Assembly (NCBI GenBank): GCA_012934845.2
Contig: WNNJ02003516.1
Coordinates: forward strand, 117,006-181,005
DNA from: Pomphorhynchus laevis
Taxonomy: Eukaryota > Acanthocephala > Palaeacanthocephala > Echinorhynchida > Pomphorhynchidae
Length of the DNA: 64,000 bases
Direction: 5' to 3'
The notes below the pieces were generated by a model that had not been told where the DNA came from, made no database searches, and saw only the letters and a list, made by a program, of their open reading frames with translations. The stretch's first letter is position 1; every line of letters begins with the position of its first letter. This document shows, one piece after another, positions 11,450-21,772 of the stretch. The position numbers and the translations under genes are program-made.

Positions 11450-12497
11450 GCTTCCTTACGAGCTTCAGCTCCCTTGGAAGTCGACATATAATAATGTTGG
11501 GTTGAGGAACAATATGATATATAATATTATAAATCGCTTTTAGAAATGTAATAAAATATTATGAGAAAAAATGCAATCAAGAAAGTTGTCCGTCACAACA
11601 TAGTCATAGAAAATAATAAGTACGACAAAATAAAAATGAAGAATCATCTCATAAAAATATATCATTGAACAACGCATGGCGGAACATGATAACATATCCT
11701 GATGACATTTAATCTTTATTATAATACATAGTCATTCAAAAATACTATAAAAGTTCTCAAGTTATTTAAGAGCATTAGATATAATTTTCAAATGCTGTTT
11801 ACATACAAAGTGCAGAACAATTAAACTTAGAATGGTAATTCAACGTGTAGAAAAGAATTCCAATACTGACCTTTCTTTCCTCCTCCAATAACTATTACAA
11901 CTTCAACTGAGCACTTTGTATTTTTCTGAGATTTGGTCATCTAAAGAAATTTTATTTTAATAAAAACTCAACATAACTCAGCAAAACTCAACATAATTCA
12001 ATTGGTACTCCTGTTCTGATTGTTTATTCGAAAATATAAAGTGAAACGGTTATTAAAAATAAAATGATTGTTTTCTAAATGATAAAGCTTTCGATGAACA
12101 GCCATTTGGTAATCTTAATTACGACATAAAAAATCTATTTTTGGTATAAAAAGCATTTGACGATCTCTCACGGAAATATCTTTCCAACAAGATAACGTTA
12201 CCTATTTTGAATATTAAAAAGAAATCGTTTTTAACGTGATGACGTAGAAAAGTGATATCTCTATTAAACTCCATGACTAAGGCATTTGAGAATGTGCAGA
12301 AAAGTCCGTATTTCACATTTAAAATTTACGATTTAACTAATATAAAACAAGCAGATAATTTTTAAGCTTTTCTATCTAACTTAACTGAGTAAGCTTCTTT
12401 ATGAAGTTATATTTAAAAGTAAAGCAATTTATTTATTTCAATGAATTGATTTATTTGCTATGTATGGTGTTTGTTAAAAAAATTACATACAACGAAG
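11450..12497. other. AT-rich spacer, nothing recognised
   Basis: No convincing gene or repeat was seen. The 65-aa minus frame at 12119-12316 is judged to be chance. Confidence 0.4.
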
Positions 12498-12499
12498 AT

Positions 12500-12680
12500 A
12501 TATAATGATTTTAGACGAACAACTCTTTACTCAATTGAGGTCTAACAGCAAATTTTCGTTAACTAATTGTTACCATCGTCAGGTTAACGTCAGCATGACG
12601 ATGGTAACAGTGAGTTACCGAAATTTTGGTGTTAGACCTTGACTGAATAATGAATTTTTTTGTCAAAAATCATTATATAA
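12500..12680. mobile_element. Foldback (MITE-like) palindromic element
   Basis: Long inverted arms of about 80 bp: AGGTCTAACAGCAAATTTTC on the left pairs imperfectly with the arm ending TTTTGGTGTTAGACCT on the right. Within these is a second, tighter inverted pair, TTACCATCGTCA and TGACGATGGTAA. The outer ends also match as imperfect inverted copies of TATAATGATTTT. There is no coding capacity. A similar right arm recurs at 12795-12907. Confidence 0.65.
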
Positions 12681-12681
12681 A

Positions 12682-12775
12682 GAATATGTATTTGTTCATA
12701 ATTGTTTAAAAAATACATCAAAATTAATAAAAAATATAAGATATGTTTCGATATATTTATGATGAATGTGCATTA
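12682..12775 (+). mobile_element. Relic of a Penelope-like RT
   Basis: This 94-bp stretch aligns by eye with 15768-15860 of the Naiad-type element, in the same orientation. Shared words include TTTGTTCATAA and ATATGTTTCGATATATT. It covers the region around the RT catalytic box and is diverged from the copy downstream. It is a short fossil lying between two foldback arms. Confidence 0.65.
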
Positions 12776-12794
12776 AAATGAGGCTGTTTTAACG

Positions 12795-12907
12795 TCAGCC
12801 TGACGATGACAATAACATTGTCATAGCCCGACGATGGTGATAGTGAGTTACCGAAAATTTGCTATTCGATCTTAATTAAATAAAGAATTTTTCGTCTAAA
12901 ATCATTA
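12795..12907. repeat. Second, half copy of the foldback arm
   Basis: The stretch GAGTTACCGAAAATTTGCTA and the following sequence through TCTAAAATCATT match the right arm of the foldback element at 12500-12680. The inner palindrome words (GACGATG) are also present. Confidence 0.55.
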
Positions 12908-13422
12908 AAATATATCAAGATCTAAATATATCTAAATCAAGATATAAAAATTCAAATTTTAAAACTAAAAACAAATCGTAAAATAAATGCTTATAGATGT
13001 GTCTAATTTAGTCGGGTTTTAGTAAATTCAATAAAAATGATGAGTAATAAAACTTTGGAATAATTTTAATGAATTTTAAAAAAGGGTAAAGTTTGCATCC
13101 CAAGGTGTATGCACTTTTAAATGTAAATTGATTCACGTGATCACGTTTGAGAAACCAGGTAATGGCCAATAGCCAGGTCACGTAGCGCGTGGAGTGAAGG
13201 TGGTAGATCTTTATAGATCTTGTTCCAGCATGCAACCGCCTTAAGAAGGGTAGCTCCCTTTTAGATGCTGCTTGATGGCCCGATGTAAGTTTAGTCTGAG
13301 TCAACTAAACTAGGTGGCGACACCGAAAAAGCAACGTTAAAAATTATGACTTAAAAGTTACAGGTACTCAACCAGATTGGAAAAATACGTAAGATCTTTT
13401 TTGGATCTTTAAATGTAAACAA

Positions 13423-13854
13423 ATGTTTTTCATTAATAATAATTGTAACTGCAATACCGCAGGTATATTGTATATAATACAATGTACACGTGGATTGCAA
13501 TATATAGGAAAAACATATCAAATGTTAAAAACTAGGTTTAGACAACACATATATAATATACAGCATAATAGTCAAACTATATTTCATAAACATATGAGAT
13601 TAATAGGACATGATATTAAAAACTGTAAATTATTTATTTTAGAACATATTATCGAAGAAAACATTTCAATATTAAATCAAAAACTATTAGAAAAAGAAGA
13701 TTTTTTGATTAAAACGCTTAATTCCATGTACTTATTAGGATTGAATGACGTGGTACAAGGAATTGGCAGAAGTAGTATGGTAAATAATAAACAACTATAT
13801 TATAATAATCCGGTTAAACGCAAGCCAAGAAGTCATGGCGATAAAATGAATTAG
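13423..13854 (+). pseudogene. GIY-YIG nuclease region of the Naiad-type element
   Basis: Motifs in order: CNCNTAGILYIIQC, with CxC and a GIY-like box, then GLQYIGKTYQMLKTRFRQHI, holding the YIG box and the conserved arginine, a His-rich stretch and LLEKEDFLI with the expected glutamate. In the family this domain is thought to nick the target DNA. It is part of a broken element. Confidence 0.85.
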
Positions 13855-14425
13855 AAAAATAAACTTAAAAATATTAAAAAAGATATGTATATAAATGAAC
13901 AATTAGAAATATTAAAACAACTTTTATGAGATAATAAAGTAAAAGATTTTTATGTAAATATAAGAAGTTTTTCTAAAGATATCATATGTTCAATAATAGT
14001 CAAACTATATTTCATAAGCTATATGATTAATAGGGCATGATGTAGGATACTGTAAATTATTTATTTTAGAACATATTATCGAAGAAAACATTTCAATATT
14101 AAATCAAAAACTATTAGAAAAAGAAGATTTTTGGATTAAAACGCTTAATTCCATGTACCCATTAGGATTGAATGACGTGGTACAAGGAATTGGCAGAAGT
14201 AGTATAATACATAATAAACAACTATATTATAATAATCCGGTTAAACGCAAGCCAAGAAGTCATGGCGACAAAAGGAATAAGAAAAATAAACTTAAAAATA
14301 TTAAAAAAGATATGTATATAAATGAACAATTAGAAATGTTAAAACAACTTTTTAGTGATAATAAGCTAAAAGATCTTTATGTAAATATAAGAAGTTTTTC
14401 TAAAGATATCATATGTTCAATAAAT
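13571..14425 (+). repeat. 428-bp tandem duplication inside the Naiad-type element
   Basis: The sequence from GTCAAACTATATTTCATAA (13571) restarts at 13999, so the second half of the nuclease region and part of the linker are present twice in direct orientation. The two copies are similar but not identical. The duplication is not part of the normal family layout. Confidence 0.8.
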
Positions 14426-16310
14426 CAGAGATTAATTAACGATTATGATAGGTTGAATTGTATAATAGACAGTTATTGTAATATAAAATACTATAATCGG
14501 ACAATAAATGTTAATAATAACAATAGAAAATATACATTAACCATAAACTTCATTAATAAATGTATAGATAACATAAATATAGGTAGACTTTTAAATAATT
14601 CTAAAAGTAAAGAAATAATAGGATCAGATTTAAGTAAATATATTCCTAAAATAAGGTATAAACTCCTACCACCATTAGGACGAAAAATTTTATAATTTGT
14701 AATAATAAAAAAGAAATGAAATTTATATTTAACGATAATATTAGAAACGTCATAGAAACTGAATGCGATTGCAAAAGTCTTAAGTTTGATAAAATAAACA
14801 TATATGCACTCATAATCTAGAATTAATTGAAAATAATGAATTCAGAAACATGCTATCAAAAGGGTATAAATATAGATTAAATAATGATAACAAAAAAATA
14901 AAATTTACAATTCGTTATATAATGATTTAAACGCTTACTTTCGTAAGCTGACCAATAGTAAAAGCTTAAATACATCAAAGATAAACATTTGAAAAACTTA
15001 TATATTAGAAAAAATTAGAGAGAAAATGAAAATAACAAACAATTACAAAAGGAAAGATCAAATTAATAAAGATATGTATACAGAACTTACTAAATTAAAA
15101 CATAACAATATAATAATAACTATTGATAAAGCTAGTAATAACTTTGTCTTCATATGCAAAAAGCTTTATTATGATATACTGATGAATGAAGTTAATTATA
15201 ATGATTTAAATATAAACACAACATATGAATGTAGTGATTTAAGTTTAGAAACAATCATTACAAGTTACTGTTCTATAATGGATAAGAAGGGTATAAATTT
15301 ATATGAATATAATACATAAAGTAATTAAAACACACTTCAAAACATATTGTAGGACAATCGGAATTAATACTGGTATACAACACTATTTCAGTATTAATTC
15401 TACAAAAGAATTTTTAGAATACATAAAAGGAATAAATTTTCAGAATATAAATACGTACGATTTTAGTACGCTTTATACAAATCTAGATTTAGCAGATATT
15501 AAAGATGCATTAGAAAAATTAATTAATCTTATATTCTGAAAAGATATACATATATATGTTATAATAAATATAACGCATATCTAATAAAGATTAATCAAGT
15601 AAATATAAATATATGGATAAAATTGAAATATTAGAATCCTTAACTATTTTAATAAATCCAAATTATTTAAAGGTAGGACATCTATATTTAGACAAATAAA
15701 AGGTGTTCCAGCGAGTGGTAATACTAGCCCAATTATAGATGACTTATTTTTAAGCTTTATAGAATATGAATTTGTTCATAACTATGTAAAAACTAAATCA
15801 AAATTATATAAAGATTTGAAATATATGTTTCGATATATTGATGATATATGTGTATTTAATTCTAGCAATTTTTATTCAATAAGCGAACAAATATATCCAG
15901 GTAGCCTCATTCTTAATAAAACCAATATTAATGATAAAGAAAGTATATATCTTGATATGAGCATTAAATTAACATCAAGTAAAACTACTTTTAATTTATA
16001 TCGTAAATATCACATATTTAAATTTACAAGAAACATTTTTCATGAGCATTCATGCATATCATATAATATAAAATATAATAAATTATATAATGAAATTTTA
16101 AGAATTGCAACAATTTGTAACGATATTGGTTTTCTTCAAAATCATCTAAATAATTTACCAGATGCATATTTTAAACAAGGTTACTATAAAAATACCATCA
16201 AACAGAAAATAGTAAAATATATAAATCAACACAATAATATTAAAAATAAATTTAAAATCATTAGCGGAAAATTTTTATGGATGGATAAAAAATATTATAC
16301 TTTGTATTAA
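14153..16310 (+). pseudogene. Linker and reverse transcriptase region of the Naiad-type element
   Basis: The linker contains the conserved stretch LGLNDVVQGIGRSS followed by a basic region. RT landmarks in order are NTYDFSTLYTNL (about 15450), a VPASGN-like turn (about 15705) and FRYIDDICVFN (about 15830), the catalytic box of Penelope-like RTs with both aspartates. A C-terminal stretch SGKFLWMDKKYYTLY ends the protein at 16310. The region is broken by several changes and reads as a fossil. Confidence 0.85.
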
Positions 16311-16339
16311 AATAAGATACTATATAATCAAATTACATC

Positions 16340-16560
16340 GGAGGAAATACGTCCTTAACACGTATTTGGCCCACTGCTATGTTGGGTAGAGGAGTTAGGG
16401 ACCGAAACCTGATAGCATAGCACTTCCTCCTGATGACCTCTAATTCTTTTCTGATACAACGTCTGTTATTTATTAGTCAATTCATATAAATGATTTTTGT
16501 TTGTTTTGTTTATTTTATAATTATATTAAATACGTAGACTCAGTTAGCTGATTTGGTTTA
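16340..16560 (+). repeat. Terminal tail of the Naiad-type element (reference copy)
   Basis: This follows the RT stop directly. Landmarks: AAATACGT...ACGTATTT hairpin (near 16350), GAAACCTGATA, CCTCCTGATGACC, TTATTAGTCAATTCATA, and an end word ACGTAGACTCAGTTAGCTGAT. The same landmarks occur without coding sequence at several other places in the window, which marks it as the element's terminal repeat-like tail. Confidence 0.8.
16412..16469 (+). ncRNA. Degenerate hammerhead motif in the Naiad tail
   Basis: Order: ATAGCA (16412-16417), CTGATGA core (16430-16436), a stem II region, GATACAAC in the place of GAAAC, GTC (16461-16463) and TGTTAT (16464-16469). The flanks ATAGCA and TGTTAT can pair (one G-U), forming stem I. 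The predicted stem III is tiny, as reported for hammerheads of Penelope-like elements. Stem II is weak and the GAA box is changed, so activity is doubtful. Confidence 0.45.
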
Positions 16561-17219
16561 AATAGTTTTAATATTAAATGTATTAATATAATTTTTAATA
16601 TACATTAATAAATGTACATTGTAATAATGGTTTTAATAGTTTAATCTGATAATTTATTAATAAAGGTCCTTTACAGCCTTTCGGCATCGCGCAAAAGAAA
16701 AAGCAGTTATGAGATAAATACAAAAAAAATCAATTTTGGTATATACTACATTGGGTTCTTGTTAGAACCCAATGACAACACGACGGAATGGTTGTTAAGG
16801 AAGTGCAATGATGGTATGTCTGCATGTAAAGAATCCATTTTGGATAATGGAATTGTGGAAAGTGTCGGGTAATAGAATAAGTGGAGAATGGAAAGTGCTG
16901 GTGTAACAAAACAAGGAATACATGTGATGTGGTAAACCGTATATGTGAGCTTGAACGCTAACAAGTATTTCTGAGTTTTAAATTTTTATAAAAAGGTTGA
17001 AGGGATTTGATGCTGTAATGATATCTGGTCGACGAGGTTAAGTTTAGTAGTGTACTGCATAATGTGTTGTCGCAATGTAAATATTTATGTCAGATAAAGT
17101 CGTTGTCGGAAATCAACAGAGAGTGAAATCATTTAGAAATCATTAAAGATCATTTGGAGAATACAATCATTTGGAGATACAAGAGTCAAAGCGGCTAATG
17201 AGGTTAAATGAGATTTTGA

Positions 17220-18110
17220 TCAAAGGGCTAGAATCTTTTAATGTATCCACATTTATACGAATCGATTTGTTGGAAGTTGTGAGTAGATAAATCTAACAAT
17301 TTGGCAGGAAGGGCGTATGCTATCATTTGCTTTAACAATATTTTAAAGTGAATGGCTCCATGGGACGATAATTTTGCGAGGTTTTTAGAAGCAAATGTGC
17401 TGGTTAGAATTTTACAGGTTTTTTCAAGATGAAGTCGAAACGAGCATGTGAAAGTGAGTTGGACGCCTAGATATTTGAGGAATTTATGAAGAGTTAATAG
17501 AATCACCTTGTACCACACTGTATTGGGTGATGGGGAGGGACATAGAAGAACTGTCGAATACACGCACTTCATTTAGTGATATAATAATATGTAAAATATC
17601 GAGGAATGAACCAGAAATGCTGCACATTGTTTGATATTTGTTAAGAAGTAAAGTACTTTCTGGATGGACTTTCCGGACGGATACCCCGAGGGAGACCTAA
17701 AAGTCTGCCACGGGGGTATCTTTCTTCGTAGATCTTAAATCGATCTAAAACGAAAGTCTAGTCGGCCACGAGGGGCCGTGATACTTGGTCACGTCTCGTC
17801 CGTGTACTGCCTCCATAACCCGACCACCGAATCAGTAGAAACAATGAAAATTTTTTGTTTATTAAGTAAATGTTATGTTAAGAAGTAAATTGCGATTAAC
17901 ATTATCCCAAAGTCTTAATGAAGTCGATGAAGATGGCGTATGCGCGGCGGTAGGATGAAATAATTGCGAAATTTGTTTCTCGGACTTTTGATAAGGCTGT
18001 CAAAATGAAACGGCCGCGACGGAATTTTGACAAGTCCAAGTTTGTGGGAAGTAACATCATATTATATCCCCTGTATGAGATTATATGGCAATTGATCAAT
18101 ATCTTTTAAT
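17220..18110 (-). mobile_element. Minus-strand LINE RT fragment with GC-rich insert
   Basis: Two RT pieces lie in the same orientation. At 17902-18099 the product contains FRRGRFILTALSKV and AYAIFIDFIKTLG, like the finger motif and the catalytic A box (FxDxxKAFD) of LINE RTs. At 17228-17572 it has KFLKYLGVQLTFTCSFRLHL and LEKTCKIL, like the thumb region after the YLGV motif. The catalytic C box between them is missing or unreadable. A GC-rich block at about 17650-17825 interrupts the pieces. The copy is truncated and old. The A-box aspartate is kept, but the usual AFD reads TLG. Confidence 0.6.
17650..17825. other. GC-rich block of unknown origin
   Basis: A sharply bounded GC-rich stretch (from GGACTTTCCGGACGGATACC to CCCGACCACCGAATCAG) in AT-rich DNA. 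It contains an imperfect hairpin around CTTCGTAGATC...GATCTAAAACGAAAG and GTGATACTTGGTCAC. No tRNA-like A or B box and no reading frame are obvious. It could be a SINE-like or LINE-end fragment. Confidence 0.4.
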
Positions 18111-18559
18111 TGTTGTCCTATTCGAGAATTCAACATCCTTGACAAATCGTCAAGTTGATGTCAATAAATTATTGTTGTTTAAAGGACAACCTATCGCAAT
18201 TTGAGTCTGCGCTGCGCGTGACACATAAGCAACAATATGCTTATGAAAAAATGAAAATCCTGTAAGACTTTGTCTCTGCAGCCAACTTGATCCAAATGCA
18301 TGGCAGTTGCGAGTGATTCATTGAATCTCATGGGTTGCACGATCATCAAGAAAGAAGCATTGACTAGATTTTGGAAGATTAGTTGATGGTGTGGTTACCC
18401 GATAGAGGGAAAGTCATTATTAGTTGAATACGATTAATGCATTGTAAATTGATGTAATTTTAACAGGAACGAGCGTCAACGAGGCTAATGCAAAAAGAGG
18501 AAGTTTCATTACAGGAATTGCATTTATTTATATTTTCGCTTATGTACCAACTTATATCA

Positions 18560-21500
18560 TCGACCGTAACTAGATGAATATCGTTGAAATATCGTTTGTA
18601 ATATCATTGAAATATTTTATTTATTTTATAATTTATTGAGTTTTTTCAAGTTATATAGTTAGGACTCTTTCAAGTTCTTTAATAGTTAATAAAATAATTA
18701 AAGTTTTTAATAATTTTTAATATTTAAATAGTAAATATTTAAATATTTTTTAATAATTATTTATATTATTAAACATCAAAATAAAAAGTGCATAAATTAA
18801 CAGTTAAAGTTAATAAATTAAGTGTGTAAATCAAGTCTTAAATCATAACGCACACCGTTTTGCTCTTCTGAGCTTATCTGAATGTTTCCATAAAATGTTG
18901 TTCATAGAAATTTTTATATAGAATACGAAAATATAAATATAAATCTCAAAATATAAATTGTTTCTCGGATGTAAACGTGAACAGCAACAAAATTTTCAGT
19001 CCAAGAGTTTTACCATCATGAATATCCGTAATAGATAATAAATTGTAATGGGTCACGCTATTGCAGGCAAGTCAATAAGCTCATATAAGCTAATATACAA
19101 AGTTGATAAGCTAAATCATATGTACAAATAACTTCTTAATAATGAATCTTAAATGCGTTTAAATAAAGTGCACTAAATTTATTTTGGTATAATTTAAAGT
19201 GCTATTTTAAACCAACTGCATAAAAATAGCAACGAAATTTGGTATTAATCCCTATCTTAATATTTTAAAGAAATATTAAGAAAGTATTTTAAAGAAATAT
19301 TTTAATTTGATTTCATAAATTTTGCCGTTTAAGCAAAATCAGCAATTGAATAATAAATGAGATTGAGAAAATTTCATCAACCGAATCTAAACTTAGAGCA
19401 CAGGACATTTGCTATTTTATGTTAATGGCACTAGTAGAACTGGATTACCAAATATTGAAAACAGTATCTAAAGTAGCCCGATCAGATATATGATATATGT
19501 ATATCTCATGTGACCCACATCAAATATCTAGTTATAAAGTAACCCACTTAAATGTTTGATTCTCATCTACATTATGTGAAGTCCATTCAGTAAATTTTAT
19601 AAAGATGTATAAATTTTATAAAAAAAATAAAATAAAATTTAATCATTTAAGTCATTTTAAATTTTAAAATTTATAAATTTTAACGATGAATTCAAAGATA
19701 AAAAAGTATAAATGATTACAAACGAATATTTACAAGGACATTAAATGAATATGAATTCTATTAAGTTATACTGTTATTATATTAATTTTTATATTAAAGC
19801 TCAATATTAATTTGGCTTTAATAGAATGGAGATGTTATTTAATTATTAGAGTTATTATTAAAATGCATGAGAATCCACATGAGTGCCCATTCGTTTGTAT
19901 TCTTATTTACAAAATTTATGGAGTCCGTTCATTATTTTTATCGAGGTCATTATTTTTTTATGCTAGCAAATTGTTCTTATCGGCAGTGCTAACAATACCA
20001 TTTGATGATCTTGATTTTGTATCAGTATGATATAAAAAACTGTAATATCGTCAGATGAGTAAAACTTAGATTTTAAGATTTTAACCTTTTTATTTTAAAT
20101 TTTTATTTTTAATTTTTTCGTTTCTGATGATAGCTTCTGCTATCATCAGGAAAACGATAATGTGAAAAGATAAACATTAAACCCAATGTTATTGCTTTTA
20201 ATTATAATAAGAGGGGCAATTGAAATATCAAAATATATCGAAATATATAAAAACAGATATTAAACTATATCGTTTTTGTATTTTTACAATTAAATTATTT
20301 TCTTGATTCTTCCAATTATATTAATTTTAAAATGCAATTATCTATGTAAAATGTTTTTATCAAAATTATTTAAATTATCTAACATAAACAAATAATAAAA
20401 AATAACATAAAAATATACTATTGTGGCATTTGAATTAAATATTTCAAAATGCGCTAGTACACTGATAGACACTTAAAGCTGATGTTCATAATATTAATTT
20501 AGAAAACGGAACATTCACAGCCTCCGGATAATGAAATAGAAAGTAATGTGATATTCAATTTAAAGGATGTTATTAGATTATTACGAATCCGAAGACATAA
20601 ACTATCTATTTTGTCAAGGGGATTCAATTGAGCAAATTGTTTACTATCTCAGCTATCTAAGTTAAAAATTTAAACTTAATTTTTACTTACATTTTTGTAA
20701 GTATCATTATAAGTTCAGCTTAGGTATTAATTTAAGTGCAGGAGAAGTAAAAATTTTCAATTACTTATCGTAACCTTAATATTTTTAGAATAATTTTATT
20801 TTCAAAAATTATTTATTATTTTTATAGTTTATTATTAGAATTATATTTATTATTAGAATTTATTATACTAATCTAAAATTAGTTTACTTATCAAAAATTA
20901 AGTTTATTTGAAAATTTAAACTTATTAAGTTTTATTAAAACTTACTTTAATAAACTTTACTTTTTAAAATAAAATGTTATCGATAAAACAAACATGTATT
21001 TTCAAACGAAAGTGTTCCCTTGTTGAGTTTGAGGCTTCAGTTTTAAAAGTTGTGTATTAAATTATTGATGCACAGTTGACTTTAATAACGAATTATTAAT
21101 CATTTTTAAACTGTTACATTTAAAAAAATGCAACCCAAAAATAACACAATTTATTTTGTTTCAAACAAAGATCTTAATTTCTAATAAATACAATCGCATG
21201 ATTATTATTTAAAAAATAATAATTCATGCATAAAACCTAATAAATTAAATGCACAATATCATATATTTGTAAGTATTCATACAAATTTTAAAAACCTGAT
21301 CTTGAAATTATTTGCATCGACATTATCTATAATTTTCTTAAAAACTGCAGTAATTTCTGATTATGCAGTTCACATTCGACACCGTAAATTTGAGTTAAAA
21401 CCATAAGATTGATTTGGCCTTAAACTAAAGACATTTTGTTAAACTAACCAGTGCCTTACAAGTCACTATCATGTTTAAATATCAAATATACGTAAATGCA

Positions 21501-21770
21501 AAAATCAGTTAGTCCAATTTAATCCTTGCAACCGTGTGGTTCGGAAATTTAATGGCTTAATATAATTATTTATCAACTGCATTACACTACGTATGATTTA
21601 TTGAAATAATTTTTATATTTCGAAAATAACACAACTTTTTTCAATAAAAAAGTTTTGAGAGATAAAATAACAATAATATTACTAACAAATTAAAGCATAA
21701 AGCAGTATAATATCCTATTAATAAAGTCACATAAAAGTCATTAATTTGTCACAAAACTCAACAGAACCGG
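18560..21770. other. Long AT-rich stretch without genes
   Basis: No coding stretch stands out. The 72-aa plus frame at 19812-20030 begins with a non-ATG codon and looks like noise. One strong hairpin at 20119-20156 is listed separately. Confidence 0.4.
20119..20156. repeat. Perfect CTGATGATAGC hairpin
   Basis: An 11-bp perfect stem, CTGATGATAGC (20124-20134) with GCTATCATCAG (20139-20149), has a 4-base loop. It is extended by CGTTT pairing with AAACG across a two-base bulge. CTGATGA and a GAAAAC or GAAAC box appear on either strand, like a collapsed hammerhead core. A terminator or a MITE tip are alternatives. Confidence 0.6.
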
Positions 21771-21772
21771 AT

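Larger units (their letters stand above)
13080..16560 (+). mobile_element. Naiad-type Penelope-like element (broken)
   Basis: The element has a 5' leader (about 13080-13420), a GIY-YIG nuclease region at the N-terminal side, a linker, a reverse transcriptase at the C-terminal side, and a tail that recurs alone elsewhere in this window. Placing GIY-YIG before the RT is the hallmark of the permuted Naiad/Chlamys branch; classical Penelope elements have the opposite order. A CxC motif (NCNCNT) stands just before the GIY-YIG domain. The copy is broken at several places and carries an internal duplication. It is very AT-rich. The 5' boundary is uncertain. Confidence 0.85.

Noticed and set aside
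13008-13304. 98-codon minus frame upstream of the Naiad-type protein
   Set aside because: It lies antisense to the element's leader and shows no conserved motif.
16401-16436. Type II hammerhead using the upstream GAAAC (16404-16408) with CTGATGA
   Set aside because: No room for a stem-loop I between the supposed cleavage site and CTGATGA; the type I reading with downstream GTC pairs better.
19812-20030. 72-codon plus frame
   Set aside because: Non-ATG start, no family match and AT-driven composition.
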